Positions 22,690 to 34,557 are shown, numbered from the stretch's first letter. The stretch: 64,000 nt of DNA from Apiospora phragmitis (GCA_038363925.1 JAQQWL010000002.1:5084001-5148000); one strand, 5' to 3'. Program-made: numbers and translations. Notes: generated from the sequence alone by a model not told the origin.

Positions 22690-24863
22690 ATGCAACGCCA
22701 GTTCGGCAGCAACTCCTATCTGGATGTCCCGCCTGCACGCTGGGAGTCCACCAAGAGACACTTCAGCAGCCAAGACGAACTAGGCACCGTCAGCAGTTCA
22801 CCTAAACGAAACTGTACCCCTGAGAATACATTGTTGAGCAAATGCTCTCCGGTGTCTGACAAACTCTACGATGGCAATTGTGAGAACCCAGGCGTAGAAG
22901 CAATGTTTCCTGTGCCAGAACTTGATGTGAAGAGCGGGCTCGCTTGTCATCCTCTACTCGGCGCGAATACCACCTTGCAGGGGCTCTACCGCCCACCTGA
23001 GCCTACACCAAACTCAGCTTACACCCGGTCTACTCAGACCCTCAACTGCGCACCCCAATTTGAAGCTCAACATGACTATACATGGAGTATGGGGCTCGAT
23101 CCCGCCTTGGAGCAACTCGATCATATAGAAAATACTCCAGGGGTGGGATACGGCTCAGCGAATTCGATGGAAACCTCAGAGTTCTCCATGGACAATGATG
23201 GTTTGACCCAGGGCTTTGCTTTTCCGTACTTGAATGATTTCTCATCAAGCCAACCCCCGGATTGCTTCCAGAGCCGTGCTGATGATCTAATATCCACGGA
23301 GCCCTCTATGGACTTCACTGGCCATCTTGGTCAACCAGACATAGAAATGGAGGACACGAAGACAGAAGAACAACATGCATTCCAGTCAAGCTCTGTGGCA
23401 CTTGGGAGGAAAGAAGGTCGTCTGGAAGCTCCGGACACGTCAATCGTACCAAATAACGGCAATGCCCCTACCGAGGTGATTGCTGCCAACGAGCCCTTTG
23501 GATATCAAGACTTGCCAGCTAGGACCAGCTATGACACCTGTCTTGGTGCTGTAAGCTAAAACACCCTTTTCGCTACCAGTTCGAAATGTTGACGAGTCGT
23601 GAAGGTTCTGCTGCACGATGCCAGGTATTATGAATCGAAAGCACCGACCAAAAAGCCTGCGGAGGTCAAGATCGAGGTGTGTGGTCCTCTTGCTATTCTC
23701 CGGAACGCAGAGTCCAACGCCTCGATGGGCACCGTTTCCCAGACGACAGTAGCTGTGATCAAAGGTCTCAGATGATATGAGGTGAAGCTTTGTAGCACAG
23801 CTAAGCCTCCGGATACGCTTGAGTTGCTTTTCCACAGCCATCTGTCTGACGCTGGGCCAATTGGAGGCTACCTCTCTGATTCCGGATGGTACCTCCAACA
23901 ACCGGATTCGTATGACAGATCCACCGCCTATCATAACCCCCACTGGCTGCTTCGACCTGGCATTGAGCAAGTCCCCTCGTATGAGAAAGAACTATCAGAG
24001 TCGAAGAAGGCTCCAGGACTGGGCACTGTTGAGAAGAGCGAAATTTCCGAATTGCTCGACTCAGCAACCGGCCCATCGAATTTCAACATAGCCCGGGTTA
24101 GTGGGCTTCTCACTACTGGGCTCAAAAGTTATTGTCATCTCCTTTGCAAGTACTGGTAATCTGGCTCATCGTTTACGACAGTCACCAAGTCAAAGCTCTC
24201 TCCATGATGGTCGAGAAAGAATCGGGCCGACTCTACGACAATGACTTTCCTTCTTTATGAACCACTACGCATGATAAGAAGAACAATACTATCAGGTAAA
24301 GCTTCTTGATGCAATCTGTATGTTCTTGGAACTGCCAATGACAGGTTAAGGTACTTGAATACTGTCACGAAGGCCAAGAGGTCCGAAATGCCACCACTAT
24401 GCCTCGGTGGGCTCCTTGCGGATGTAAGGTGGCTAGTTTCGGAACATGTTCATACCCTAGTCGGCTAATGGTCTCCACAGGATAGGGGCCTGGGCAAGAC
24501 CCTTACAGCTCTTTCGTTGATCGTGGGTTCCTTGATTCGTGAGGAGTCTGGCACATATAAAACACATGGTCCAACCCTGATCGTCGCACCATTAAGCAGT
24601 AAGTATTTTATTGTTGGACTTATCCGAAAAAGTATCAATCCAGAGCTGATAGATCAGCACTTCCTAATTGGGAGCATCAGATTGAGAAGTAGGTCTCCAA
24701 TCTCCACCACCGCTTTCCACTTTCGTGCTAAAATTCTAGGCACTTACAAATTGATAGTATACGGGTAATGGTGTATCATGGATCTACAAGAACAAGGGAT
24801 CATGTAGTATTGAGCAACCACCACATCATCCTAACGACATACGATATCATTCGAAGTGAAAGC
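22690..24863 (+). pseudogene. SNF2-family DNA-dependent ATPase, truncated and with two internal stops
   Basis: Remnant of a Rad5/HLTF-like fungal SNF2 ATPase. From the ATG at 22690 a long disordered N-terminus runs to 23550, followed by a 54-nt intron (GTAAGC to 23604). The next exon has a VLLHDARYYESK segment and meets an in-frame TGA at 23773, after which family-like sequence continues (LLFHSHLSDAGPIGGYL). The ATPase part starts near 24206 (HQVKALSMMVEKESG), hits a second TGA at 24258, then shows LGGLLAD, an intron, and the Walker A segment DRGLGKTLTALSLIVG near 24481, followed by TLIVAPLS and NWEHQIEK. After another intron come VYHGSTR and IILTTYDIIRSE (motif Ia/Ib region), ending about 24863. 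Motif II (DEAH) and the whole helicase C lobe are missing: the next bases belong to another gene on the opposite strand. Non-functional. Confidence 0.8.
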
Positions 24864-25344
24864 CTACTCGCTTCAAGTCGTCGTTCTCTTGAAAAATCAA
24901 GTGGTATTTCTGGAAGAGAGGCAACAAATCTCCAATGTCGACAAAGGCCTTGACTATTTTGTCAAATGCAGAGCTGAGCGCACTGGAGATCTGGAGTAAA
25001 AACTCCACGGGGCCCTGGTCGCTTGTTAGGAGTGCTGCAGTGAGACAAAGAAGAAAGCATCTTACCCATATGAGCGCCAGTATATCGGGCTTGACTTGAA
25101 CGAAAACCTCAATGGTAGCGGCGAATTGAGTGAGCGCCTCCAGAAACGGTCAAATTCGATGAAGGCCCTTGAGCGGCTTGGTTTTAGCCTGGCTCTTCTG
25201 GATCTCATCCGTCGCCTTCCACACATCCTCAGCGGTGACCAGTTGAGTGAAATCGAACCTGTCGGGATGTTTGACGTTCTTCAGGAAATCTTTACGAGCC
25301 GAATCGAAGGCTTCCGTCAGCCAGGGGAAATTGGCAGTGGCCAT
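24864..25344 (-). pseudogene. STAND/NACHT protein N-terminal domain fragment
   Basis: Minus-strand fragment of the N-terminal alpha-helical domain found at the head of many fungal NACHT-type STAND proteins (NLR-like signalling ATPases). From Met at 25344: RFDFTQLVTAEDVWKATDEI and KTKPLKGLHRI, then an in-frame TGA at 25150-25152, then FLEALTQFAATIEVFVQVKP and DILALIW. A 51-nt intron (GTAAG at 25065, CTAAC branch, CCAG acceptor at 25015) leads to GPVEFLLQISSALSSAFDKI and FVDIGDLLPLFQKYHLIFQE, a good match to the family. Similarity ends at about 24864, where it meets the SNF2 fragment tail to tail. The NACHT ATPase and repeat domains are absent here. Confidence 0.75.
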
Positions 25345-25823
25345 TGTTCAGCTCGCCGAGAGTGATGTCAGAACATTGGCGCTCTGGAGGCATTCGTCAT
25401 TGAGATTTCGAAGATGGGGAGTTGGACTTTTGATACGGCCCTAGAGCTGGCTTTGGTTCTCAGCTTGAACCGATCTCTGGTATGAGAGTGAGACCTACCC
25501 CTCATCTGGGCGCCTAAGAGTCCGCCTGAGAGGCACACAGGCTAGCACAGCCATGTTGAGGCTGCATGCACATAAGCCCCCTCATGCAAGCCGACGTGGC
25601 CATTGCCCCAACTAGCGTAGCAACTGGCCCAATTGCCGTACCAGGCTCCTCGCCAAAAACAACCAGTAGGTAGTTTCGGTACGTTCCCTGCTTACTCTAG
25701 CTACCTGAGCTATTGTGATACCGCACGTCTATCATCGCATTATCATCACTCGATCGAATCACCCAATCTCCAAGCAACTTGAGCGTCTTCTTGCCACTGA
25801 TCAAAAGAAGCTGCTCAGGATAA
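25345..25823. other. Intergenic region
   Basis: About 480 bp with nothing recognisable. It should contain the former promoter of the STAND fragment. Confidence 0.5.
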
Positions 25824-26589
25824 TTAGAGGAAAACGGCAAGGGCCAGCAGGAGCGCTATCCCACTGAGCTCAGTCAGATGACCAAACCTATCTTCGCCAG
25901 TCATGTGCGACAGCTTATAATCGAAAACGATCTGGATAAGAATATAGAGATTCGCAATAGTCACCACCAACAGCGTCTGGCCCAGCTCCTCGGGGATTAT
26001 GGTGTCAGCCACCATGCTAGTAGGATCTCTGACGGTCATGGTGGCGAGCTCGAGTACGAAAAGATACAGAAGAAATAAGAGTACGAAGAAAACCCTCAAG
26101 ACCTATCAGCTGCTAACACCTCCGCAGGCGCCAGAGAGTTACCACTGCATGTGCAAGAGGGTATCGCGAGTGGAATGTGGAAACAAATAGGCAAGTTAAT
26201 GTGAGCATTAACACGACTTCTTAACCATCTGCATCTTGAAAGAAACTTCTGATCGATCTGGAAGGATGCCATAAGCTAGCCATGTACTATAGGAGAAGAC
26301 GCAGGCATCTTCACTTGAACCACTGTCCTGGAAACTTAGAGTTTTTCCAAGAGACGGGTGGCCAGAGGGGAGTAATAACAAGAAGCAGGCCCAGCAGCAG
26401 CCGCAGACTGGCCCAAGCTGGCTTTTGCCCTTTAGCGAATTCCTTGGCGCATGGGGTTTCCCAATCCCAGGACTTGGATTCGTCTACTGGGCGGGATAAG
26501 CGAGGGTGTTCATCCTCTAGATCCTTCATGGGGCGTTCCAGGGAGCAAAGCCGGATCCCCGTTGCGAAATGGGGAGTTGCATGGACCAT
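25824..26589 (-). CDS. Possible small multispanning membrane protein, unrecognised
   Basis: Two adjacent minus-strand frames look like one gene. The upstream one (26589 to about 26311) begins with a hydrophilic, acidic stretch and one hydrophobic helix (LRLLLGLLLVITPLW). The downstream one (to 25824) has three more hydrophobic segments (VFFVLLFLLYLFVLEL, TLLVVTIANLYILIQIVF, ELSGIALLLALAVFL). A plausible acceptor (GCTGATAG at about 26108) precedes the second part, and candidate GT donors exist after the first, but I cannot fix the intron. I do not recognise the family. A chance hydrophobic frame is possible. Confidence 0.35.
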
Positions 26590-27623
26590 CGAAGTTAGCA
26601 GCAGGGCACTGAGTGAGCTCAGGTGATGCCACTACCAGCCGGCACGTCGAGGGTCAAGTGGAATATGACAGGAGACACCCCAAACGACGAAGGAATGAAA
26701 AAAAAAAGAAAGGTCAATTGCGTTGCGCACAAATGGGACGGCAACTCCATGTCTGACGTGTACCATATAATTAGCTGGGTAATTACAACCCCAGGATAAC
26801 AAGCCTTTCCAGATGCAAAAGATCTGATATACTTTTATCCATTTCGCACATCCCATGACGGAAACGGTCGAGAGGTTCAATATGGGCTTCAGGAATGAAA
26901 ATCACTTCTCTTGGCAGGGAACAAGCTTTCGCTTAAGTTTGTTGAAATTTCGCAGCGTTGTCGGTAGTTATCAGACACAAGCATTTGCCAAATGCCTTCC
27001 ACGTAGATTGCTGTCCATCTGCTGTCCCTTTATGTGATGTTGCATCCCCTTTACCGAATCAAGAAGTCGATTTTCGGGTGTCGGGATCCTCGGCTATCGC
27101 TGCTTATACCCTTGTCACAAAACGCCAGACCCCAACGCAAGGTTCCAAAGGGCTGTCACTTGCACAGCATTGCCTGATTTGCGTTTTACATAGGCAAAAC
27201 CTATCACCCACTGTCTTGATAAAATATATCCAGAGATGTCTATTTAGGTTCAGTTGTGTATGTGGAGTAGCATCGTGACTGGCTGGCCACTTCGACGAAT
27301 TCATAACGACAAACTAATATACCGTTACTAATAAGAGCGCTTGGGACCCCGCTCGTCAGGGTTGGAGTGCTCGCGAGTCACGAGACTGTTCTGATGTGGG
27401 AGATAGCGTTGCTTTTCGGCTAAGTAGTTTAAAGTTTATAATCCTTGTGCCCCCGCGACGTGTATTACTGGCAGATAAAAGTAGCGGTAAGGGCAGGTAG
27501 GTACGTAAGCTTAGCCGATGTTGTTTCACCTTCATCACTTCAAATTGTGATAGCGGCTGGAAGACTATTCGCTTCTTCCTACCTCCTTGGCACTATTTTC
27601 TTCATCTCACTGCAATAAGCTAT
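26590..27623. other. Intergenic region upstream of the GH127 gene
   Basis: About 1 kb without a supported gene. It should include the GH127 promoter; I see no distinct regulatory motif. Confidence 0.55.
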
Positions 27624-29798
27624 ATGGCTTTGATGCACCTCATCATTATGGCAGCGGCAGCATCGGTTGGAGCTCTGGAGAGCGAGGGTGCACGTAAGGT
27701 TACCTATTCCTCGAGTTGTTCTAATTCATCTTAACTTTGAACTTTTAGTCATCCCGATGCTGTTTACTCCCTTGTCGCTCGGCTCCATCAAGCCAACCGG
27801 CTGGTTGCAACGTGAGCTACAGGCTAGCGCTGATGGTCTACCTGGTCATCTATGGGATTTCTACCGTATCGTTAACGACTCGACCTGGCTCTATCCACCT
27901 GGGTCTGGAAAAGGTCATGATTATAGCTCACTCAATGAAGCACTGCCTTACTGGTTCAACGGTATAGTGCCACTTGCCTACACCCTTGGCAATGAAAGGC
28001 TCAAACAGCAGGTGCACCAAGCTGCCAGAATCATCCTTGGGCTGCAGAGCGATGACGGTTGGTTTGGCCCAGAGGTCAAAGGACAACGGAACTTCTGGGG
28101 CCGCACGCCCTTTCTGCTTGGCCTCACCCAGTTGGCAGAAGCCGATACTGGCTGGGTGCCTCAGATCGTCGACGCTTTGCGTAAGTTCATGAGTCTCACC
28201 AACAGTATGCTTCTCGATGACGGTCTTGGTTATACGCGATGCCCCGGCAATGTGAACTGCAGTTGGGGCCAGGTGCGGTACGCCGACTTCATCATTGTGG
28301 CGCAGTGGTTGTTGGACAATCACCCTTCAGACCAGGACAAGATCATCTGGCAGAACATGGAAATGCTTCATGGACTAACCCCCTTTAACTGGGATGTGTG
28401 GTACACCGAGGAAGTCTATCAGAAGGTGGTAGAGACACCTAACAAATCAAATCCCCTCTACCCCTTCATCCACGGTGTCAACATTGCCCAAGGTGAGTAC
28501 CACATGTGTTGCAATGGTGTCGTCGCGAGGGGCGTTCTGATATGTGGCGTCTTGTGCTAGGCCTCAAGACATTTGCCGTTGTCCGTCGCTTCACTCACAA
28601 CGAGACCTTGGTACGGACTGCAAGGGATGCCGTGGATTGGACATTCAAGTACCATTCATCTCCCTCCGGCTCCATTCTCGCGGACGATTATACGCAAGAC
28701 CTCCACCCTTTCAGGGGCAGTGAGCTATGCACTGCCGTTGAGACAGGCTACTCTCTTGCGTATCTATACCAAGCTCTGGGAGAAAACAACTACGCAGATC
28801 TTGCAGAACGGGTCTACTTCAATGCTATCCCCGTTATGTTTACCACGGACTACTGGGCGCACCAGTACACAGACCAACCCAATGGTCCTTGGGGCATAGA
28901 GGGCCTTGGAAAAGACGTATTCAGCTCAGCCCGTGCTGGTAATGCCACTATATGGGGCTTGGCGCCTCAAAAGGCCTGCTGCACTGTCAATTCTCCACAA
29001 GGATGGGCCAAGTTCGTCGGTCGTTCGTGGTCTAAAATTGGCGAAACAGGGCTTGTTCATTCCCTCCTTGCTCCCAGTACCATATCGACGTCTTTAGGCA
29101 ACAACCCAGTATCGGTCAAGTGCGAGACTGGCTACCCATTCCATAATGTCCTGAACTATACTATCGAAGCTAGCCAAGCTGTGGACTTATACATACGCGT
29201 TCCTGCCTGGTACGTACCGGATAGGTCTTCCTTCACAATCAATGGGAGTTCGGTCTCGACCCTCTCGCCCGATAGCTATACAGGACTGCACAAGATACCC
29301 CTGGCTTCAGGACAAGCGACCGTGGCCGTCACCATCGGTGTTGATATACGGATAGAGGAGCGAGAAAACAAGGCCATATCAGTATACGTGGGTAACGTGC
29401 TATACGCACTGGATGTTGGTTTTGATATGTCACCCCTCACAAGCATACCCACACAACAACCCAGGCCCCCTCAATCCAAGGATTACGAGATTCGCAACAG
29501 TCTTCCCTGGAACGTGGCAATCGATCCGTCAACTCTGTCATATAGGCCCTTGACAGAAAACAGCGTAGGAACGGAAGGATCAGTGTTTGATTATCTCCAC
29601 GCGCCCGCGTGTATTAGTGTACGCGGCTGCGAGATCGACTGGCCTTTACTATTAGAGTTAAACGGTAGCACGACCCCTGGTAGCGTGCCCACTAACGTCA
29701 TATGTACCAGTGGCGTGAATGAGTACCGCCTCGTTCCGCTTGGAGCTGCCAAGGTTCATATGACGGAACTGCCAATCGTGGACTTGGCGAAACTCTAA
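27624..29798 (+). CDS. Glycoside hydrolase family 127-like (DUF1680) protein, probable beta-L-arabinofuranosidase
   Basis: Three exons, 27624-27693, 27749-28492 and 28561-29798, joined in consistent phases, give 683 residues. Introns are 55 and 68 nt (GTAAGG and GTGAGT donors, TTTTAG and GCTAG acceptors). A short hydrophobic signal-like N-terminus (MALMHLIIMAAAASVGAL) suggests secretion. The body opens with FTPLSLGSIKPTGWLQREL and forms the (alpha/alpha)6-barrel DUF1680 region. In characterised GH127 enzymes zinc is held by a Glu-x-Cys and a Cys-Cys pair; here SELCTAVET and KACCTVN are the equivalents, so the metal/nucleophile site looks complete. A C-terminal beta-sandwich follows. The family removes L-arabinofuranose from plant cell-wall glycans, which fits a plant-associated or saprotrophic fungus. 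It is the most intact gene in the 22-36 kb region. Confidence 0.9.
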
Positions 29799-30376
29799 GG
29801 AATCGTGCCTAGTGCCTTATATGCTTGGGATCAAAATGAAGGTTCACAGGAAGCTATTCACTAGCATTGCAAGTGGCACAGTCATATTCAGTTTGTCAAC
29901 GATCAAGTACGTAGAGAGGCGGCGAGAATTTGTCAATGTATTCTAGTAACATGCGAAGTACTTGAGACTTACCAGAAGTCACAACAGGGATAAGCAATTG
30001 GCTTTTCAGCGCGCATCATTGAGTGGCTGCATAGACCGAGGACAACTTCTGTCAATTTAGGCGCTTGAAACAGTTGCAGATTTAGCTATCGACCCCGAAA
30101 AGAAAGAATCGGGATTGTCAGTTCGATATACAAATAGAGGCGGGGAAAAGAATCAGGGCCTGTTTGACTTCCTCTTTTCCGAATCTAGAACTGGTATTTG
30201 CCAATAGCTATGATGAACATTGGCCAAATCAAGTCAGCCTGATCACGGCCAGCGAGGACTCGCATCCCATTCTAGCTTTGAGTGCATCACAAATGCCACG
30301 TCGGTCTACACGGTCGGCTCCATTCCGTTGCGAGCGACGGCAACCTGGAGGACTTCCGGGCGGACTACCGTAGCGG
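29799..30376. other. Intergenic region
   Basis: No gene recognised. A short frame near 30164-30373 has no domain. Confidence 0.5.
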
Positions 30377-30940
30377 GTGAGGAGTCGAACGGACGCCAGG
30401 GGCACCTTGCTGCACTCGTTCTACTGCCTCTCCAACGCCTCCCCGGAGGTGGTGAGCCGCAGTCGGAGGCCCAGGCGAGACGTCAGGTCCGACATTTTTT
30501 CCCAGGGCTGCGTCTTTGTCGAGATCGCGGCGACGCTCCTCGGAGGTGCGTGTGCAGTCGATCCGTGGCACTACCTCGGCAAAGACGCCAACGGGCGCCG
30601 CCTCGAGGTCATCCGGGTCGGGGGGGGGGGGACGACAGCCCGATAGGCAGCTACGGCGACGTCCAACGGCCCGGCACCATCGTCGACGGTCTCCGAGCGG
30701 CCCACGAGAGGCAGTACAGCTCCCCGCTGGAAGGAGCTCATGAACAGCACCCTGCCGTCGATGCTCAAGGCGAACCCAAAGGACCGACACAGCCCCGACT
30801 GGGAGAACGAGGATTATGGCAGCTTCGACATTGACTTGGTCCGGGGCGGAATCTGGGCCGAAGGGCTCATGCCCGGTGAATCTGAGGAGATATCGCGGAC
30901 CATCCGCGAGATGAGAGCACAGCTGCATCCGGCGTCGTAG
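30377..30940 (+). pseudogene. Protein kinase C-lobe fragment
   Basis: Relic of a fungal Ser/Thr-type protein kinase. One plus-strand frame gives ASPEVVSRS (an APE-like subdomain VIII) followed by DVRSDIFSQGCVFVEIAATL, a clear subdomain IX (S-D-I-F-S-x-G-C). After a run of twelve G at 30620-30631 the frame changes. The continuation is APRWKELMNSTLPSMLKANPKDRHS, which resembles subdomain XI (M-L-x-x-x-P-x-D-R). The N-lobe, the catalytic HRD and the DFG are not found upstream, so this is a truncated, frameshifted remnant. The G run could also be an assembly fault. Confidence 0.55.
30620..30631. repeat. Poly-G tract (12)
   Basis: Twelve consecutive G inside the protein kinase relic, at the position where its frame changes. 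Confidence 0.9.
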
Positions 30941-32292
30941 CCAGAGGCCTGGACAACGCGGGTCCTCGGATACTGGAGACGAACCTGCAGGCCGCGGCCG
31001 CCCAGAGCGATGATGATAACGCACTTTACGAAGGTGAGAATGAAGACGGTCACAGAGACGGGGATATACGTGTAGAGATGGGGGAAATATGGAAACCGCC
31101 CGGCAAGAGTATACCATCAAGAGCTACGTATTTCGAGTACGCTTTTATATACTTAAATAATGCACATTCTATGGCTGCGAGCCATGTCGTGTGAAATTGG
31201 CATTCCAGTGAGAACGGGAACACCACTGGTAGAATGACAGCATCGAAGCCAGCGCCCGTAGACCCTAATTACATCGCCAATATCTTCTCAAGTTACCTGG
31301 CAGAGTCTGCCATGTCTCTCCGGATAAGGTCGTAAGGAAATGCGTCCAGATCGGTCTTGCTCAATGCGCCGTTATGCTTGGTCATCTGAATGGCGCCTTG
31401 TATATGTTTCTGAGCTGAGTTGCCACCGCCGGCAAGGACCTGTAACTTGTCAAAGGCAAGTCGTACGAACTGACTGGCCAGCCTCTGTACCCTTGGATGG
31501 TTCGTTCTATTGCCTTGAATCCGTGAACAGGGTATAACGTTTTGCATGTCTATGTCGGGTCAGCTGAATACTAAGTACATTTGCCGGCTTGGTGGAATTT
31601 TCGCTTACAGTAATCCAAAAGGAAGTCCTCAGTGGAGTTGAGGCGCCTGGCAAAGCTCCCGAAGGGGTCTCTGCGCCCCGACGCCAGAAACCCAACAGGG
31701 GCTAGGATGGGGGGAGCCTCTACCTCCTCGGCCCTGCGATGCACTCAATCCTGCGCCTGGACCTTGGGAATAAGGCGAGTGGATGAAGGCAATATTACCA
31801 GTTCTGTTGATGGGCATGTTGATCACGATTCAGTTGCGTGAACTATCATTGTCTGCCAAGGCTGGCTTGCACCACCCGTTGATGATAATACTAGCTGGCC
31901 TCTTGCGGCTGGCTCGGTGTCGTATTTGTCAGCTTTTGCCAAGCTTTGCACTTTCCAAATCCGGCCTAGCATTAATCATAGTCGCTATGTGATATCCACA
32001 TATATTTCGTATTAGCTACGTTTAGCATTTATCAGCAGCAAAGGACATCGCCAAGAGTTGCTCTTTCCATTTGAGGGCTGTTGGCCAAGTATTGCACACT
32101 ACCTACCGATGCCTAGTAATCTATGTAGTTGCTTCTCTTAAGTATGACGGCCCTTTCGATTTGCCGACGAGTAACGGATATATAAAGTGCTTCGACCTTC
32201 CAAGAGATGCACGACTCGTAGACCGATTCCGTATCAACTCAGACACAGTAATAACCCTTCCACCCAGCTACAGACTATCCCCCTTCCGCATC
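30941..32292. other. Intergenic region upstream of the reductase relic
   Basis: A minus-strand frame at 31293-31547 (84 residues, helical) is not recognised and is not called as a gene. A TATA-like ATATATAAAG at 32178-32187 lies about 105 bp before the reductase start codon and is a plausible core promoter. Confidence 0.45.
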
Positions 32293-33224
32293 ATGACGAC
32301 CCCCGAAGTCTCGATCCCCAAGGGTTCCTTGGTCCTCATCACCGGTGCAACCGGTTATGTAGCACCCCACACAATCAAACAGTTTCTCGAACGCGGCTAC
32401 CGAGTTCGAGGCGCCATCCGGGACTTGCCAAGTGCCGCATGGCTTACTGAAGATGTCTTCAAGCCGTTTGCCGACAGCGGCTTCCTCGAGCTCGTCCACG
32501 TGCTAGACCTCGGAGCCAAGCACGCGTTCGACCAAGCGATCAGGGGCGCCTCGGCCATCGTCCACATCGCGTCGATCCTCACGTTCGCGGACGATCCCAG
32601 CCAAGTGATTGCACCAGTCGTCAACTGCGTCACCTCGATTCTCGAAGTTGCGCTCGCCGAGCTGTCGGTAAAGTCCTTCGTCTATATCAGCTCCATCGCC
32701 ACCGCCGTGAACATCCGCCCGGGCGTGACTTCTGCCCACCACCACGTGGGACGCGACTCGTGGAACGACTGGGCGGTCGAGCTTGCCTACGCGCCGCCGT
32801 CTGGCACCTTTGACCACGGCCACGCCGTCTACTAGGCCAGCAAGGTCGAGGCCGAGAAGGCGGTTTGGGCTTTTGCTGAGAGGAACAAGCCACACTATAC
32901 CCTCAACGTCGTGAGCCCGGCCACCGTTCTTGGCAAGGCCCTCGTCAAGAGGCACTTGGAAAATCCGTATCCATGGATCAAGAACTTGTATGATGGCGAT
33001 GAGAAAGTTGGGGCTCTGTTTCAAGCCAGTAAGTGAACCCCGACAACAATTGATATACTTCCCTGGCTCACATAACACACTTATTAGTCATCCATATCAA
33101 CGTCAAGGACGTCGCGTTGCTCCACGTGGCTGCCACGCTGGACCCGGCATGCAACGGCGCACGACTGCAGGCCTGGGGCGAGCACTGCAATATGAACGAC
33201 ATTCTCGCCATCCGGGATATGTAA
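32293..33224 (+). pseudogene. Extended short-chain dehydrogenase/reductase (Gre2/aldehyde reductase-like), stop after catalytic Tyr
   Basis: NADPH-dependent reductase of the dihydroflavonol reductase-like extended SDR family (aldehyde or ketone to alcohol, cytosolic). From the ATG at 32293: SLVLITGATGYVAPHTIKQF, the Rossmann Gly motif, then RGYRVRGAIRD (NADPH-type Arg), HIASILTF, and the Ser-containing FVYISSIATAV. The catalytic Y-x-x-x-K appears as Tyr-stop-Ala-Ser-Lys: an in-frame TAG at 32833-32835 directly follows the Tyr codon. The frame is otherwise kept (KVEAEKAVWAFAERN, NVVSPATVLG), across a 59-nt intron (GTAAGT at 33029, TTATTAG acceptor at 33087), to a stop at 33222-33224. The protein ends at NDILAIRDM, roughly 50-60 residues short of the family length, where sequence of an opposite-strand gene begins. 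Inactive by nonsense and by 3' truncation. Confidence 0.85.
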
Positions 33225-34102
33225 TCACCGGAATTGGAATAGCGGCAATACCGAGATCAGTCAAACAGTTCATGATCAAAACAGCCATGTAGAGCCCAGG
33301 GGTGTCAGGATGACATCGGGCTAGAAGCACGAATCAGCATCTCCTGGCTGTGGTAAAAAGGAGACTTCATACTTACTTCTGGGATCGGGATCTATCTGCC
33401 AGTACTTGTGAAACGAGATACAGTAGGTTGTGGCGATTATAACGATGATCAAGTAGCAAGTGACGACAATGGCCATCATAGGCTTGACCAGACGCTCGAT
33501 CCAAAGGCCACGAGTCAAGCGCTTGAGCAGAAACAGGATGCACAGTTTCTCCGTCCACTAGCTACAAAAAGGGGGTGTAAGCACCAGGAGCCTTCACTGT
33601 GGAATGGAAGGCCCACCTACGACGAAGCCTGAATAGGTGAACTATCCAACCAGGAACCACTTCGAGCCAACCGCCAGTGAATCGGCTAGTTTTGGGGTTT
33701 CGGTGACAATATGAAGTCTCGCCGCCTCGTTGGGGGGCACCCTATCATTTGTTTTTAGACTTGATTCAGTTTCGGAAAGTACGATGCCCTTCATTGATTC
33801 GGGCTCGATGAACTTGCCTATTGTGTCCATTTTCCGCTACGCCCTGGGCCGCAAATGACATGACCGTGATAATGACCTAACAAATGCTAGCATGGTCAAA
33901 GGGGCTGTCGAAACCAGTGTTGGGGTAAACCAGGAGAGAGGGGATGTCTTCCAAAAGCCAGAACAGACAAGTAATCATCCCCATCAAGCTGACGAACCCC
34001 TTGGACGCGAATGAGTACTGCAAGCCGGGCGCAGAGGATGAGCATGATGGCACCATACTCAGCCCACTGTTCGACCACGAAGGACTTGGTTTCGGGGTCC
34101 AT
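33225..34102 (-). pseudogene. Pth11-like rhodopsin-domain membrane protein, decayed
   Basis: Minus-strand remnants of a seven-helix fungal rhodopsin-domain protein. From Met at 34102: an acidic head, helix 1 (EYGAIMLILCARLAVLIR), and the LDGDDYLSVLAF motif typical of the start of helix 2. A damaged middle follows. Then FLLKRLTRGLWIERLVKPMM with helix IVVTCYLIIVIIATTY and WQIDPDP (33518-33380). After an intron (donor GTAAGTATG near 33377) a stop precedes YMAVLIMNCLTDLGIAAIPI, the helix 5 segment with the L-T-D-x-x-x-x-x-I-P-I-P signature. Similarity ends near 33205-33225, against the 3' end of the reductase relic. Several frames are needed, so this is a pseudogene. Confidence 0.7.
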
Positions 34103-34557
34103 CGTCGTTAATATGTAGACCCTCGGTTGCAAAGGTAAAGGGAGTGGAATCTGGATGCCCAAAAAAATGCAACTGATTGACGGAGGCTTATATAATCCAC
34201 CAACTGTCCATGCGATTCACGCAGGCCGACATCTCTCGACATCATGCATTTGTTTTTGGTTGCTCCGTTGACTACCCGACTGGCTGGTAAATGATTAAAG
34301 TGTCAGGTTGCTTCGAGGCAGGGGTACTGGGCGATCAGCATTTCCATTTGATCTTCGGCATTTGCAATGACAGTAACGATCTCAATAGCAGACCAGAAGA
34401 ACAGACGCCTAACTTTGATCTGTCACAAAAGCGTCAAGCGGGGTTGGCTGAAGATTGCCCAAGCCCAACGAGAACCTTCCGTGTTCAAGTTCACTTTCAC
34501 CTTCCAACACATTATTTTGAAGTAATATCATTGATACACAAGTTTTTCACAGAGGCT
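34103..34557. other. Divergent intergenic stretch
   Basis: About 450 bp between the rhodopsin-domain relic and the F-box relic. The F-box frame is open further upstream (from 34291) but without family character. Nothing else is seen. Confidence 0.5.

Noticed and set aside
30365..31120. Minus-strand open frame of 251 codons
   Set aside because: Opposite the kinase relic. No domain, and the composition is that of a chance frame.
31293..31547. Possible C-terminus of a Zn2Cys6 transcription factor on the minus strand
   Set aside because: Only 84 residues with no diagnostic motif and no upstream DNA-binding domain found.
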